The notes: generated by a model from the letters alone, not told the origin. DNA of 64,000 nucleotides from Rana temporaria (GCF_905171775.1 NC_053489.1:334028089-334092088); one strand, 5' to 3'. Shown: positions 34,523 to 46,192, numbered from the stretch's first letter. Numbers and translations: made by a program.

Positions 34523-34640
34523 TTAAAAAAAAAGTCTAAATTCCCTCTCATGTCTAGCTGCTAGCACCCTTGTGATTCCCTTCACAAATTTAAAGAATAA
34601 AATTAAAATAATGTGCAGTGCTCATCTACTATGAATCCAG

Positions 34641-34730
34641 ATGCTAAACCATTGAGAACAATTTTATGTGAAACAAATATGGCATAATACATATTTGTTT
34701 CACATAAAATTGTTCTCAATGGTTTAGCAT
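34641..34730. repeat. Perfect 41 bp inverted repeat with 8-base loop
   Basis: Positions 34641-34681 are the exact reverse complement of 34690-34730. The loop is GCATAATA (34682-34689). No transposon termini, target duplication or ORF accompany it. See findings. Confidence 0.95.
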
Positions 34731-35193
34731 ACACATAATAAAATCCAGACTATAGTATAAACAAGTTACTCAAAACATGCTCATAATTATAAATAAGTAC
34801 CCTTAACCACTTGAGCTCCAGAAGGTTTTTGCCCTCCTTCATGACCAGGACATTGCTTTTTCGCACTGCACTACTTTAACTGGCAGTTGTGCAGTCATTT
34901 AATACTGCATACAAATGAAATTTATATTCCTTTTTCACACAAGCTTTCTTTTGGTGGAATTTCATCACCACTTGTTTTTTTTTTTATTGTTTGTTATATA
35001 AACAACAAAAAAAGAATTTTGGGGGGGGAAAAAAAACACTATGCTTTCTGTTATAAAACATCCAATTAAATCAAATGTATTCATAAATTTAGGCCAAAAT
35101 ATATTCTGCTAGATGTCGTTGGTAAAAAAAAAATCCTATTAAGTGTATATTGGTTTGTCTGAATTTTTTATAGCGTCTACAAACTGTGGTGTA

Positions 35194-35195
<2 letters not shown>

Positions 35196-35227
<32 letters not shown>
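35196..35227. repeat. (TG)n microsatellite
   Basis: Sixteen TG repeats that run into TATA. Confidence 0.97.
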
Positions 35228-35232
<5 letters not shown>

Positions 35233-35239
35233 CTTGAAA

Positions 35240-36530
35240 ATTGTTCAGTCCTGATTTACTTGAGGCCCCAAAACAGCAGGACAGTGCAATTACCACCATT
35301 TTTTGGAAACTAGACAGTCTCAGGCATTTAAGAGGCATGGCAAGTTTTTTCAAGTTGTAATTATTTTTTTTTATTTCAATTACATTTTAGTTTTAGTCCC
35401 ATTTTTAATCTTCTGCAATTGTTTTTTAGTTTTGGTTGTGTTTAGTCGACTAAATCTCCAGTACATTTTGGTCTACTAAAACATTTTAGTCGTCTAAAAT
35501 CTAATGGGTGTAATTAAATTGTAATTTATTAGTTAACCTTTCTCTACAATTTTTAAACTCATTATATACTGCTGAAAAGAAAAATCTAATGTTATTTATG
35601 GTATTGAGGTATGAACATTCACTACAGACCAATGTTAATTTTGATGTCAAAATTGTATTTAGTTTTAGTCGTATTTTAGTTGACAAATGTTTTAGTCAAC
35701 GAAATTAACACTGGTACTGATGGCCGATCTAATTTCTTGAGATGTTAACAAGCCAGGACAGTACAAATTACCACTTTTTTGGAAAGTAGACCATCCAATA
35801 TATTTAAGAGGCATGGTGAATTTTTTTGAAGTTGTAAATTTTTTATGTTATTTCTTTTATTTATTTTTACACAATATCGACATTAACGTTTTTTCTCGCA
35901 CAGCATATGCATACTTGCAATTACAGCCCAAAATACATTCTGATGCTCTTCCTGAGTATGGTGGTACCACATGTGTTAGACTTTTACACAGCCTGGCCAC
36001 ATGCAGAGGCCCAACATCCAAGTAGCACCTCCAGGCTTTCTAGGAGCATAATTTCATGACAACCCATCACACTTTTGAAGGCCCTGGAGCACCAGGACAA
36101 TTGAAACGCCCACAAAATGGCCCCATTTTGGAAAGCAAACAACCCAAGGTATATTCTATGAGGCATCATGAGTCTTTTTGAACATGTATTTTTTTTTTTT
36201 TTCCTCAGGTTTTTTGGAAAATGTGGGGAAAAAAATGAAAACCTATTTTGTTTACACAAGGTTGAGAATTTATACGAGATTTCTAACACATAGCATGTAC
36301 ATAGCAAAAATTACACCCCAAAATACATTCAGCTACTCCTCCTGAGTATGGCGATACCACATCTGTGACACTTTTACACAGCCCAACCACATAGAGGCTC
36401 AACATCCAAGTAGCACCTCCAGGTGTTCTAGGGACATAACATTTCTGCCAATCTATCACATTGTTGAAGGCCCTTCATATTTCTAACACATAGCATGTAC
36501 ATACCAATTACACACCAAAATGCATTCTGC
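35240..36530. repeat. Diverged repeat units related to the piggyBac 3' array
   Basis: Recurring blocks: TTTTGGAAACTAGACAGTC near 35301, TTTTTTGGAAAGTAGACCATC near 35775, CCCATTTTGGAAAGCAAAC near 36122, and CCTGAGTATGG(T/C)G(A/G)TACCACAT near 35950 and 36340. Spacing is about 390 bp. These are the same blocks as in 25600-28400, at lower identity. Confidence 0.75.
35370..35712. mobile_element. Decayed MITE of the AGTCAACGAAATTAACACTG type
   Basis: The right end TTTTAGTCAACGAAATTAACACTG is recognisable, and the body is built from TTTTAGTCGTCTAAAA-like inverted motifs. The left end is degenerate. A related piece occurs at 44881-45130. Confidence 0.55.
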
Positions 36531-36559
36531 TGAGTAAAGGGTAAACAAATAATTAATTA

Positions 36560-36845
36560 CCTGTGGTTTTAGTAGTGCAGTGGGCCACAGAGGAGATCAT
36601 CGGTTCAGGCAGCAGGCAGGAACGTGGACAGGGACAGCAAAACAGGCTGCAGCCAGGAATACTGTCCATAGACTGTACAGGTAGAAATGTCAGCACAGCC
36701 AAAGCATTGGTCCAGGTAGCAGGCAGGAATGTGGTCAGCAGCAGTAAAAGGATCGTTCAGGTAGGAACACTGTCCATAGTTAGTGCAGACAGAGATGTGG
36801 TCAGTACAGCTAAAGTATTGGTCCAGGCACATAGTCCATAAAAAG
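36560..36845. repeat. Degenerate minisatellite, about 120 bp period
   Basis: The blocks GGCAGCAGGCAGGAACGTGG, GGTAGCAGGCAGGAATGTGG and ATACTGTCCATAGACTGTAC or ACACTGTCCATAGTTAGTGC recur. It belongs to the older piggyBac by position. Confidence 0.7.
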
Positions 36846-36869
36846 TCCTGGGTCAGTGCTAGCAGTGAT

Positions 36870-37678
36870 ATTGTTGTGAAGAATAAAGGGCACTAGACTG
36901 AAGTGCAGTTAATGGTGAATACCTATCTACAAATATACCATAAATAAATGATATAATAATGAATAAACTTCAAATATTATGAAACCGTAAACAAACTAAA
37001 CGTACGTCGGCAGTGGTACCTGGTCATGTGTTTGTCCGACACCATCTCCGGTGCTGTGGTTGTAGTTGAAGGCCGGTGGAATGCACGCCACCACGGAGGT
37101 GGAAGTGGAGCTGTACACACAAGCCTGCAGCCCCAGTGCTGGGTAGGCACATTTTAATGCAAGAGGCCATTTAGCGTTTTTATATTTTAACATTTCAATA
37201 AACCGTATTATGCAATGGGCTTTTCTCATTCCTTTTTGCATATCTAACCTGTAACTCCGAGGAAAAGGCATTCTGACATATTCCTGTCATATTGCTATGT
37301 GTGCAGGCACAATCCTGTGAACGCTTTATCTGACTTTCTTTCTAATCCGAGGTCAGGTATATCTGGTAAGCACATTAACTTTCTGTGCACTTTGGGTGAC
37401 GGCAGCTATCGATGTCTGGTGAAGGATTTATATCACCTTTAAGCAAGATTTATCACAGTTGTCAAGAAAATCTATTGTAGGATCGATTGCAACATATATA
37501 TTGGAACTGTCTTTTGTTTTTCACACACCGATTGGTGATTCAATATGGTTATGGACTCCTCATATTATTTGAATGTATATTCATTATTATATAATTAATT
37601 TTTGGTATATTTATTTGTAGATAGGTATTCACCATTAATTGCAATTTAGTCTAGCGCCCTTTTATTCTTCACAACAAT
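36870..37678. mobile_element. Element with about 66 bp inverted repeats
   Basis: The left end (ATTGTTGTGAAGAATAAAGG) and the right end (CCTTTTATTCTTCACAACAA) are inverted, and similarity continues through GGTGAATACCTATCTACAAA against TTTGTAGATAGGTATTCACC. The interior is non-coding. The superfamily is not assigned because the target duplication is unclear. Confidence 0.75.
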
Positions 37679-37959
37679 CAATCAAGTAATACACATTATT
37701 TGCAGAGGAGCAGCTTTATAATCTTTTATTATATTTAATTGGCGCAGAATTAATTTTCAATATATCACTAGCAGAGATATTGTCTGGCTTCGGTCAGGAA
37801 ATAATGGGGACAGTAGTAAAGGCATCTGCCACCGAAATTGCTTTGAAGACTTCAGACCCTGCTCTGGAAAATAACAAAACAAAGAGAAAACCAAAAACTG
37901 TTTTTCTCAACCCAGAACACTATTTTGAAGCACCTCACATATGTAAATCAGTCCAAGTG

Positions 37960-38170
37960 GCAGGCAAAAAAAAACATGTTCAACAGGCCGAGGTCAGTGC
38001 AGGTAAAGGGCAGAAATACACGGTAGGCAGAGGCATAGTCGATGCAGTCCGGGGGCAGTTCACGTGAAGGGCAGAAACATGGCAGATAAATAATACAGAC
38101 GGCAGGCAGTGGCATAGTCTATGAACAGGCCAGGGTCAGTTCACATGGAAGGCAGTGATCTGGTTGGTTG
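37960..38170. repeat. Minisatellite-like sequence
   Basis: GGCAGAAATACACGGTAGGC, GGCAGAAACATGGCAGATAA and two AGGCAGTGGCATAGTC-type blocks recur. It is probably the continuation of the 36560-36845 repeat on the other side of the inserted element. Confidence 0.55.
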
Positions 38171-38379
38171 AGGCACCAGGGGAGTAATCGGCATAGAAAT
38201 TAAGAACGGGGAAATGGAAGTCTATTACATAATATGGACTAATTTTTTTGGTCATTGTCTTCCGGTTTCTGATGGTGGAACATTGTCAGGAAAATGGCGC
38301 TCATGAAGTCTGCTGACACAATCTGAGTGAATGCTTTCTAGGGGGTCCTTGCTGATGGATCAGGGCAATGACAATATCT

Positions 38380-39170
38380 TCAATAAATTTGAAGAAGGTG
38401 TTGGGAATTTTCTTCTTTTTTTTTTGATAGGTGACATGCATTGTAAATGACCAAATGGAAAAGGTATATTGCTACTCTTTTATACCAGAAAAAGGGACGT
38501 TCGTGTTGATAGGGCTGCAGCATTTGATCATTTAAATCTATCACCCCCCCCCCCCCCCCCATGAACTTATTGTACTCTTGGATACTGCCAGGCTTTTGAA
38601 CGGGACTGCATCTTCTGTGAAGTTCCTCAGAGGTATCGTCGTAGATGATGGACATGCTGTACAGATGCTTTGGGGAACCCCTTGCTGTTTTTTCTTGCTG
38701 TACCGCAGGCCAAAGTTTTCTCCAGGTATAGATGGTGGGAAAGGGGCAAACTGTTATAGTAATTGTCAATGTAAATGTGATACCCCTTTTGGAACAGTGG
38801 GAATGTCAACTCCCAGACAATTTTCCCACGTATTCCCATACGTTGGACACTCGGGGCTGGAGCTGGGAGTCTTTGCCTTCGTACACGCAGAAGGCATGCA
38901 CATATCCTGTGGTGCTTTCACAGAGCTTGTTAAGCTTCAATACGTACCTGGCCCTCTTACTGGGAATATACTGCTTGAATCCCAGCTGGGCTGTGAAATA
39001 GACAAGGTATTTGTCCACAGATGTTCTGGTCAGGGATATAAAGTTCGACAAATCTCTTAGAAAAAAATCAAGTCGTGGGTGAATTTTATTCAATTTATCA
39101 AATTTTAAATTATCTCAGGGAGGGCACTGTGTGTTATCACTGAAATTCAGGAAGCGCATTGTTATAGTGG
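38380..39170 (-). pseudogene. Decayed piggyBac transposase
   Basis: Three frames, read right to left, give successive parts of the DDE_Tnp_1_7 domain: Tyr-Ile-Pro-Ser-Lys-Arg-Ala-Arg-Tyr (about 38970), Tyr-Ile-Asp-Asn-Tyr-Tyr-Asn-Ser (second catalytic Asp, about 38765) and Asp-Leu-Asn-Asp-Gln (around the third catalytic Asp, about 38535). A G/C homopolymer at 38545-38560 sits next to the last motif. It is the same family type as the 21329 gene but clearly diverged, with several frameshifts and no start. Confidence 0.8.
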
Positions 39171-39212
39171 GACCTGTACATGACCTGGTAAAGGGAGCCA
39201 GACACCAGGAGG

Positions 39213-39296
39213 GCCGGGATACAGTGCTGGTAAAGAGGTCGGGAGGAGCAAGATGCCGGGATACAGTGCTGGTAAAGAGGTCGGGAGGAGCAAGAT
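39213..39296. repeat. Exact 42 bp tandem duplication
   Basis: 39213-39254 and 39255-39296 are identical (starting GCCGGGATACAGTGCTGG). The first copy is preceded by a related AAAGGGAGCCAGACACCAGG. It is a small, recent duplication. Confidence 0.9.
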
Positions 39297-39367
39297 GGCC
39301 AATGGATCTAAAGACTAGGTCGAAGCCGCGGCCTATAAGTGGCTGCCGCCATGCGGAGTAGCATCCC

Positions 39368-39452
39368 ACCGTTCAGGTATACTGACTCGAGTATAAGCCG
39401 AGGGGGGCATTTTCACCCTGAAAAACTCGGCTTATACTCGAGTATATACGGT
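39368..39452. mobile_element. Short hairpin MITE (TACTCGAGTATAAGCCGAG)
   Basis: The inverted arms GACTCGAGTATAAGCCGAG and CTCGGCTTATACTCGAGT flank a short spacer. It is probably the end of a longer degenerate element reaching left toward 39300. Confidence 0.65.
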
Positions 39453-39466
39453 ACCTTTTTTATTAA

Positions 39467-39900
39467 AGTGGTTGTAAACCTCTGACATGAAAGACTGTAT
39501 GAACAAAGCATATCTCTCTCTATAGTTTGTACCATAGAACTGAGTGTCATTTCTGTCTGCTGCTCTGTTCTTGACACCAACAGAAACATGGTGACAAGGG
39601 AGGGCATAGCTTGTGATTGACAGCCACAGCTCTGTTCCTATTTTATGTGCTCTGTGAAGGGGCTGTGTCCCTTCACATCCAAACGGCACTCAAAGTTTTC
39701 CTCACTGATGTAACTTTAGCTTCCCACCCCCTGCTTTTCAGAGTTGTGTAAGTTGTGCACTTTGAATGGATGTTGGGGAAAGACAGCTGTAGATAAACAG
39801 GTACAGCTTATGTAGGTGAATTTTGTTTAATCTCTGTGTATCACCTGAGGCCAATCACTTCACTGGGTATATGTAAGGGTTTACAAGTGTAGAAGTGTGC
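39467..39900. mobile_element. TTAA MITE of the AGTGGTTGTAAAC type, right end decayed
   Basis: TTAA at 39463-39466 is followed by AGTGGTTGTAAACC. A right end GGGTTTACAAGTG lies near 39868 but lacks a clean TTAA. It is non-coding. Confidence 0.65.
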
Positions 39901-39989
39901 TTCAACCTAGTAAAGCTACTGTGGAAAAGTCTGACACTCATGGATTTTGAAAGTCCCCCTTTTCATCCATCCCAGGCCACGGTTTCAAA

Positions 39990-41560
39990 GGACAAGTCCT
40001 CACAATGAGTGGGCGTCCCCACTTCAAGTTCCATTACCTGGACTCTGGGTGTTTTGGATCTTGTGGTCTGAGATGTTGTGTCCTGGGGGTGCAGACTGGG
40101 ATTTTGGGCCTTTTTCTCCGCTTCATGCCCTCAAAACTTCCTGTTTCTCTGCAGAGATTTTGGGACCTCTTGACGCTGCTTTCAGTGGATGCTTTCTTTG
40201 GGAATGATTATTCTCGTTCCAGGGGTTTTATTCCAACTTGTTTACGATCCCAAAAACCAACAAAGGAATTGGACCTGGTCTGCCTTTGCAACACTACAAC
40301 AAAGGGAGTTCTTGCATGGACGACATTGTGGGATACCTTAATCTCCTTTTGTGGTAGTGCTCCACACAGACCCTCTCTACAACATCCAATGGACTTTGAA
40401 GACACTGCAGGAATTTGGGTGGATCCTCAATCCCCAAAATTCTGCATTGGACCCCTCCCATCGCTTGTATTAGTTGGGCCTAATCTTTCACATGGCTCAG
40501 ACCAGGGTGTTTCTTCCGTGGAAAAAGTGCTGACATTTCAGGCTCCTGTTTGGACCCTTGGCCCTAAGAATTGTTTTTTGGTCTGCTTTTGCATGAGAGT
40601 ATGGAGCCTTATAGTGGCTTCTTTTGAGGCTGTTATGTTTGCCAATTTTGACGCCATAATGGAGAACGTGGCCTTAAGAACTTTTGAAAGGACCGTTTTT
40701 TGGCCTTGTCCATTCTCTCTTAAAGACCTCTGGCTTTGCTGTCCCTTGTGAAAACCTTTTATTCAAGGTGTATCTTGCATCAAGTCACCCTTTCAGCACC
40801 CCGTGCTTCCTTTGGATCTATTCTTGGTTCTCCATGCCCTACAGAAACCACCCTTTAAACCCGAATGTGATATTGGTTTAGGCAATTTCTCCTACAAAGT
40901 GTCATTTTTGGTTGCTGTCATGCCTGTTGGAGATGTCCGAGTTGGTGTGTCTTGTAAGGTGCTGTTCCTTGTTCACAATGACAAGGGTATTTTTCACCCA
41001 AGGCCATCCTTTTCTGTCTGTGGTATCAGTCTTCTACATCAATGAGAACATAGTCCTACCATATTTGTGCCCGGCTCCAAAGCATCAAAAGGAAATCTCT
41101 CTTCATTGTTTTGGATGCAGTCAGTCATTAGTCTAACTCAAAGCAACAGCTTCAAGCAGACAGATTGCTCTACTATCCTCAGGACCTCAAAAGGGGCACC
41201 CTGCTTTAAAATCCCACATTGCTCAATCGATCATAAAACTGATTGCTAGAGCTTACACTCTCAAATACAAATCTCTTCCTGCACTTTTAAATATTCTTTG
41301 CTCCAGATCAGCGGGAGTATTTTGGGCATTCCAACACCAGGCCTCTGTAACCCAGCTGTGTAAGGCCCCACCTGGTCCTTTTGTTCATAACTTTTTCTAG
41401 GTTTTACCAGGTGGCTGCCCAGTCTTATGCAGGTGCAGCTTTCAGACACAAGGTTCTTGGTGCGGCATTTTGAAGTTGGGTCTTTTGAAAGCCTTGCCAG
41501 CATCCTAAAATCCAGGGTCTTTGAATACTCCAAAATATGGAATTGCAGGCAAGTCAAATT
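39990..41560 (+). pseudogene. DIRS-G relic: RT and recombinase pieces
   Basis: A 248-codon frame (40005-40751) contains Cys-Met-Arg-Val-Trp-Ser-Leu-Ile-Val-Ala-Ser-Phe-Glu-Ala (about 40590), the same block as DIRS-E at about 58625. Other RT blocks are shifted out of frame. From 40800 on, recombinase-like blocks follow: Leu-Gln-Lys-Pro-Pro-Phe-Lys-Pro-type (about 40835), Tyr-Ile-Asn-Glu-Asn-Ile-Val-Leu-Pro (about 41036) and a Gln-Ala-Ser-Val-Thr-Gln-Leu-Cys-Lys block (about 41340). There are no terminal repeats. The Arg motif region (about 40925) is changed beyond function. Confidence 0.7.
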
Positions 41561-42202
41561 TTTATCTTTTTTGCAAAGGCTACTGGTGTTTTTCTTTAAA
41601 AAAATAACAAAAAAAATAATGAAAATTACTGGGAGTGAGAGGGATTATTATGAGTGTCCAATCGCTTGAATAACCCAGGGTCTGTTTTAAGGAGCCTGTG
41701 TCCTATACTGTACTCCAAGAATAGGCTTTTACAGATAATTCAAAAAATTTCTGTCCAAGTTTATTCCTGGAAAAACGGCAGTGCAGTTCCTCACTTTGCC
41801 TGAGTGTTCCTGCTCTATAGCCTTGGTGATTTCACTACTGTGCTTCATTCTGTGGAACTTTCCCTTTTTTTCTGCTGCTTTTTGATGTTTATCCTATCCG
41901 TCATTGAGAAAGCTCCGATAAGAAAAAGCACTTCTGCCAAGATCATTACCTCTGCACAGACACTGCGGACACTTTTGGAACAAGGCTATGAATAACCTTA
42001 ATGCATTGTACACACTAAGTGTTCACTCATAGTTTTTTATTTTAGTTTCTCAATTAAAGTGGTTGTTAACGCACTTCTACTAAATGCTGCCATCCACTCT
42101 GTCCTGCTATAAGAAGTTTCCCTGTGCTCTGTAAAAAAAAAAAAAACACTGGCAGAATGTACCTGTTTGAGCTCCGCAAGCACACAACGGATTCCTCTCA
42201 CT
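41561..42202 (+). other. tdrd7 intron, nothing firm
   Basis: A MITE-like end AAAGTGGTTGTTAACGC occurs at about 42056 without a partner. An A14 tract lies near 42133. No ORF with a motif was seen. Confidence 0.5.
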
Positions 42203-43102
42203 AGGGCGTACATGTACGTCCCCTTTAAGAACCCAGCCGTGGGTCGCGCTCGCGACACGCTTTGTGACTGCGCCTGCGGACCCAATCGCCGCCGGTGTCC
42301 TGCGATCGGGTCACAGGAGCTGAACGGGGAGAGGTGAGTGTAAACAAACCTTCCCCGTTCTTCTCTGTGGCAGTGTCAGTGATCGTCTGTTCCCTGTCAT
42401 AGGGAACAACGATCAGTGACGTCACACGTACAGCCACGCCCCCCTACAGTAAACGCACATGAGGTCACACTTAACCCCTACAGTGCCCCCTAGTGGTTAA
42501 CCCCATCATTGTAATTTTCACAGTAATCGGTGCATTTTTATAGCACTTTTCGCTGTGAAAATGACAATGGTCCCAAAAATATGTCAAGTCTCTGATGTGT
42601 CCGCCATAAAGTCGCAGTCACGAAAAAAAACGCTGATAGCCGCCATTACTAGTAAAAAAAAAAAAAAAAATTAATAAAAATGCTATAAAACTATCCCCTA
42701 ATTTGTAAACGCTATAACTTTTGCGCAAACCAATCAATAAACTCTTAGTGCGATTTTTTTTTTTTTTTTTTTTTTTTTACCTAAAAGCTGTAGAATACGT
42801 TTCGGCCTAAACCCATTTTTTTTATGTATATTTTTTTGGGGGATATTTTTTTATAGCAAAAGTAAAAAAAAAAATTTTTTTAAATTGTCGCTCTATTTTT
42901 GTTTTATAGCACAAAAAATAAAAACCGCAGAGGTGATCAAATACCACCAAAAGAAAGCTCTATTTGTGGGGGAAAAAAGGATGCCAATTTTGTTTGGAAG
43001 CCACATTGCACGACCGCGCATATGTCAGTTAAAGCGACGCAGTGCCGAATCGCAAAAAGGGGCCAGGTCCTTAACCTGCATAGTGGTCCGAGTTTTAACC
43101 GG
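42203..43102. mobile_element. piggyBac-type MITE, left end decayed
   Basis: The right end TTTTAACCGG precedes TTAA at 43103-43106. The body matches the 31275 copy (GGTGCATTTTTATAGCACT, GCGCAAACCAATCAATAAAC, AAAGCTCTATTTGTGGG). The left terminal CCACTT is not present; the element can be followed to about 42203 (GGCGTACATGTACGTCCC). Confidence 0.8.
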
Positions 43103-43106
43103 TTAA

Positions 43107-43618
43107 AGGGAACAGGATCTGAATTTTTTTTTGGGGGGGGTTTAATTGCTTTTAAGCATTTAGCATGCAAAATGCATTAAGGTGTGTGTGTTTGTTTTGT
43201 TTATTCCTGCATATAATGTGTCTTCTGCAAATTGAATAAATACACTTACCGATTTATGCAAGCTATAATCGTAGACCCGTTTTGCATGATTTAGATGTGT
43301 TGCAGCAGGGGCAGGCAGTGTCTGGGGAACCATGATGTATATTGCAGAGTGAGGCTTAGAGCTAGCCTCTCTTGCAGAAATCTAGTTTTACTAATTAAGC
43401 CGAGTATGCTAATTGTAATTGAAATATTTTGTACAGTGTGGCACTAATAAGTTCTGGCTTTGTTTTCAGCTCACATTAATGAAAATGCTGCAAGTTTGGT
43501 TGAAAAATAATAAAAAAATGCATACTTCATCCAGGAGATTTCGTATCTTATAATATTTGTACGTTGTTTGACTGTGCTTTTCAGTGTTCCCTGATCAAAT
43601 TTTAATATTTTGTTACAG
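43107..43618 (+). other. tdrd7 intron next to exon
   Basis: AT-rich sequence with no transposon termini. It ends in TTTTGTTACAG, a good acceptor. Confidence 0.6.
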
Positions 43619-43826
43619 GTAAACCAAAGGCAATGCTTAGGAAACCAGGTTTTGCACCCCAGCCTGAGAGAGTTATGAAGAAGCCTCTAATGCCATCTGT
43701 ACATGGAAAGGGAACTGTTTGGAGTGGCCGGCCACCAGCAGACCCTAGTCCCCAACATGCAGCCCCGGTGTATGGAGCAGGGCTTCTAAAGGAGTTGCCG
43801 GGGCAGAGGCACCAACCCATTAGCAG
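43619..43826 (+). CDS. tdrd7: tdrd7 exon: linker after LOTUS 1
   Basis: This 208-base exon lies between GTTACAG/GT and AGCAG/GTAGGA. The first two bases complete a Gly codon with the previous exon, giving Phe-Gly-Lys-Pro-Lys-Ala-Met-Leu-Arg-Lys-Pro-Gly-Phe, which corresponds to the conserved Gly-Lys-Pro-Lys-Ala-x-Leu-Arg-x-Pro-Gly-Phe of mammalian TDRD7. The rest is Pro-rich and of low conservation, as usual for this linker. It ends in phase 2. The donor GTAGGA is weaker than consensus. Confidence 0.87.
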
Positions 43827-45790
43827 GTAGGAATACACAAATGAATATAGATCTAAATGAGGATATATTTTTTTATATTTTAAAAAGGCCACATAGCTTT
43901 ATATATACAGGCATACCCAGGGCTCAAGTCCTGCAGGAAGGCGTGGGAACGGAGTCCCTGCACTTTTTTCACAGCAGGAACGCAGTTCCCTTTGCAGGAC
44001 TAGAGCAGCCGAGCCAATCCTTCACTAAGCGGCGATGCCCAGCTCGAGTCACTGTCAGGGGCAGGCGAACCTTAGTAATCCTTTATGTTACTGGCCGCTT
44101 CCTGTATATGGATTCATCAGGCAGTGTATTCCGTCACTTCCTCGATGCCGCAATGTCTCCTGGGAGCTTTTGTAATTTTTCCCAGGAGACATTGCAGAGG
44201 TCTGCCGCGAGTTATCGCGGGATTTAGAAAGAACTTGCTTAAAAAAAACATGCGATTTAGTAATTATGCATATGAGCGTATCATTTATTTATTTTTGGTG
44301 GGGGGAGTGGATCTTGGGTGGGAGTTCCCACACTTTTTTCCACAGGACTTGACCCCTGGGCATACCCCGCTTTAAGTACACTCACTTTACATACACTCAC
44401 GGGTATGTCCTTACTCGCGAGTGTATGTAAAGTACTTTCTAAGTACTGTACAGACATTTTGAAGCTCCCAGAGCATAGCCCACCCTGTTCCAGTGTGCCC
44501 CTGACACCCCCGCTACAGCCCCTAAGACCTCAACTACAGCTCCTGACACCCCGATGTCAGTAGAAAATATGTATATGTAATTTGTAGGTATTCTGAAATT
44601 TTCCTTTTTGCATTTTACAGGTCTGTTAATTTATTTCTAACATCCTTGTTGAATTTCTAAATCCACCCTTGCTTAGCCTAACACATGTGACTTGGATGCA
44701 GGTTTCCCTGCATCCAATTCGCATCACATGCTCTTAATGGAGCCAGTTCACACATGTCCGAGGCAGTCGTGGTCTGGATGGAAAAAGAGTCTGGTGCGTC
44801 TTTTGTGTGCAGTTGAACCGATGTACAGGAACGCACCGGACCCCAGGCACGAACCCACGACCGCACATGTGTGAACCCTAGTCAACACTAAAATGGGACT
44901 AAAACTAAAATGCCATTTTAGTCAAAAGACTAAAAAGTCTGTAGTGAATGTTCATACTTCAATACCATAAATAATAACATATTAGGTTTTTACAGCCATC
45001 AAACCAAAATCTCCCAGCGGACATGTCCGATGAAAACGGTCCGGCGGACCGTTTTCATCGGACTGTCCCCTCGTGTGTACAAGGCCTTAGACTAAAACTA
45101 AATCGAAATTTGCTGCCAAAATGAACACTGCTTCTAATTAATATGCTTACTGTATTTTTCAGTACATTGCATTCATTAAAAAAGGCATGTGGTTTGCTTA
45201 AATAGAAGGAAATCTTTGAAATGCAATATACTTAACAAAGAGTCTGTGCTTGTGATATTTACTACATTTGTCTGTGTTCATGTAGCTGGGGGAAGCAAGC
45301 TTGCGTGTGCTTCTGTAGCACTTTTGTTAATACTCATTACACGGGTTCCTTTCATTTTTTTGCTGATGCAGGCCTAACTGGAGACTCGTTTGGCATGCAC
45401 ATTTGCTTAAATCATCTTTTTTCACTTTGTTTGTCACATCAGATAGTATAGCTGTCTGTCAGGTGCTTTCATTGTCCATGTGTGCAGTAATCCCCATGGA
45501 AAACTATGGGACTAGTTGTTACAAAGCATTGATACCAAATGAATGCAAACTGATTGCAGATCTCTTTTGTAACAAAATGCGTGTTAAATTTTAATGGGTC
45601 AACAGAACATTACAAATAAAATGCAGTTTTCAAAGCGGCTTAATTTTTTTTCATAATTTCTGGAAATCTTCTCGGCAGATGTGGCTAGTTAAGTTTGAGC
45701 AATGCAACTGTATTTTACAAGTGTAATTTTTTTCGGAAAAGAATATTTATATTAATTGAGAAATAGTCTTTGTATTACTGTCTCTGATAG
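43827..45790 (+). other. tdrd7 intron with MITE remnants
   Basis: 44380-44440 has inverted motifs around ACTCACTTTACATACACTCA and GCGAGTGTATGTAAAGTAC. 44881-45130 is a decayed element of the GACTAAAACTAAA type, interrupted near 45000-45090 by a foldback segment (GATGAAAACGGTCCGGCGGA, CGTTTTCATCGG). No gene was seen. Confidence 0.55.
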
Positions 45791-45876
45791 GCTTGAAAGA
45801 AAAGTAACGGTTCCTCCCCGATTTCAGAAAGATGTGAGCCAACCTGTGTTTCCCCAAACCACTACAGATTCCAACG
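45791..45876 (+). CDS. tdrd7: tdrd7 exon: short linker exon
   Basis: This 86-base exon is bounded by GATAG/G and ACG/GTAAGT. With the preceding two bases it reads Arg-Leu-Glu-Arg-Lys-Val-Thr-Val-Pro-Pro-Arg-Phe, resembling the Val-Thr-x-x-x-Asn-Asn-Arg-Phe part of mammalian TDRD7, and ends in phase 1. The acceptor has only a modest pyrimidine tract. Phase compatibility with both neighbours is the strongest support. Confidence 0.82.
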
Positions 45877-46192
45877 GTAAGTTGCCACAAATCGACAGGT
45901 ATTTCTAGACCTGCGGTTTAAACTGACCAAATCTTGACAAAAATCTCAACACCACATGTAATAGAGCAAGAAATGCTATGGTATATGTCAACAGTCTGAA
46001 AAACAAAAAAAGGAAAAATAGTGATGCGCTGAAATCAACTTTTGCTGATATGTGTAAAATATGTGCAAAATTGATACCAAATACACTCTCAGGAGGGTAT
46101 CAATAAGAAACCACAATAAAAAACAAATAAATTGTGAGATGATCCATAAGTGCAAAAAACAACCTCAAGTGTAGCAAATGTCCAGTTCTGAG
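45877..46192 (+). other. tdrd7 intron
   Basis: A repeat-like sequence (AAAATTGATACCAAATACACTC and neighbours) continues on the other side of the hAT element at 47079-47460. It is unassigned. Confidence 0.45.

Larger units (their letters stand above)
34807..39170 (-). mobile_element. Older piggyBac on the minus strand, with related repeat arm
   Basis: The element's 3' end follows TTAA at 34803-34806 (CCACTTGAGCTCCAG). Read on the minus strand, a broken transposase (39170 to 38380) is followed by minisatellite-like sequence (38170 to 36560) and then by units related to the array of the 9.2 kb piggyBac (36530 to 35240), up to the TTAA. The 5' TTAA end is not visible, so the element is truncated or decayed beyond 39170. 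Confidence 0.65.

Noticed and set aside
44692..44874. Frame with Cys and Pro near 44700
   Set aside because: No acceptor or donor matches the required tdrd7 phase; it lies in repeat-like sequence with inverted motifs.
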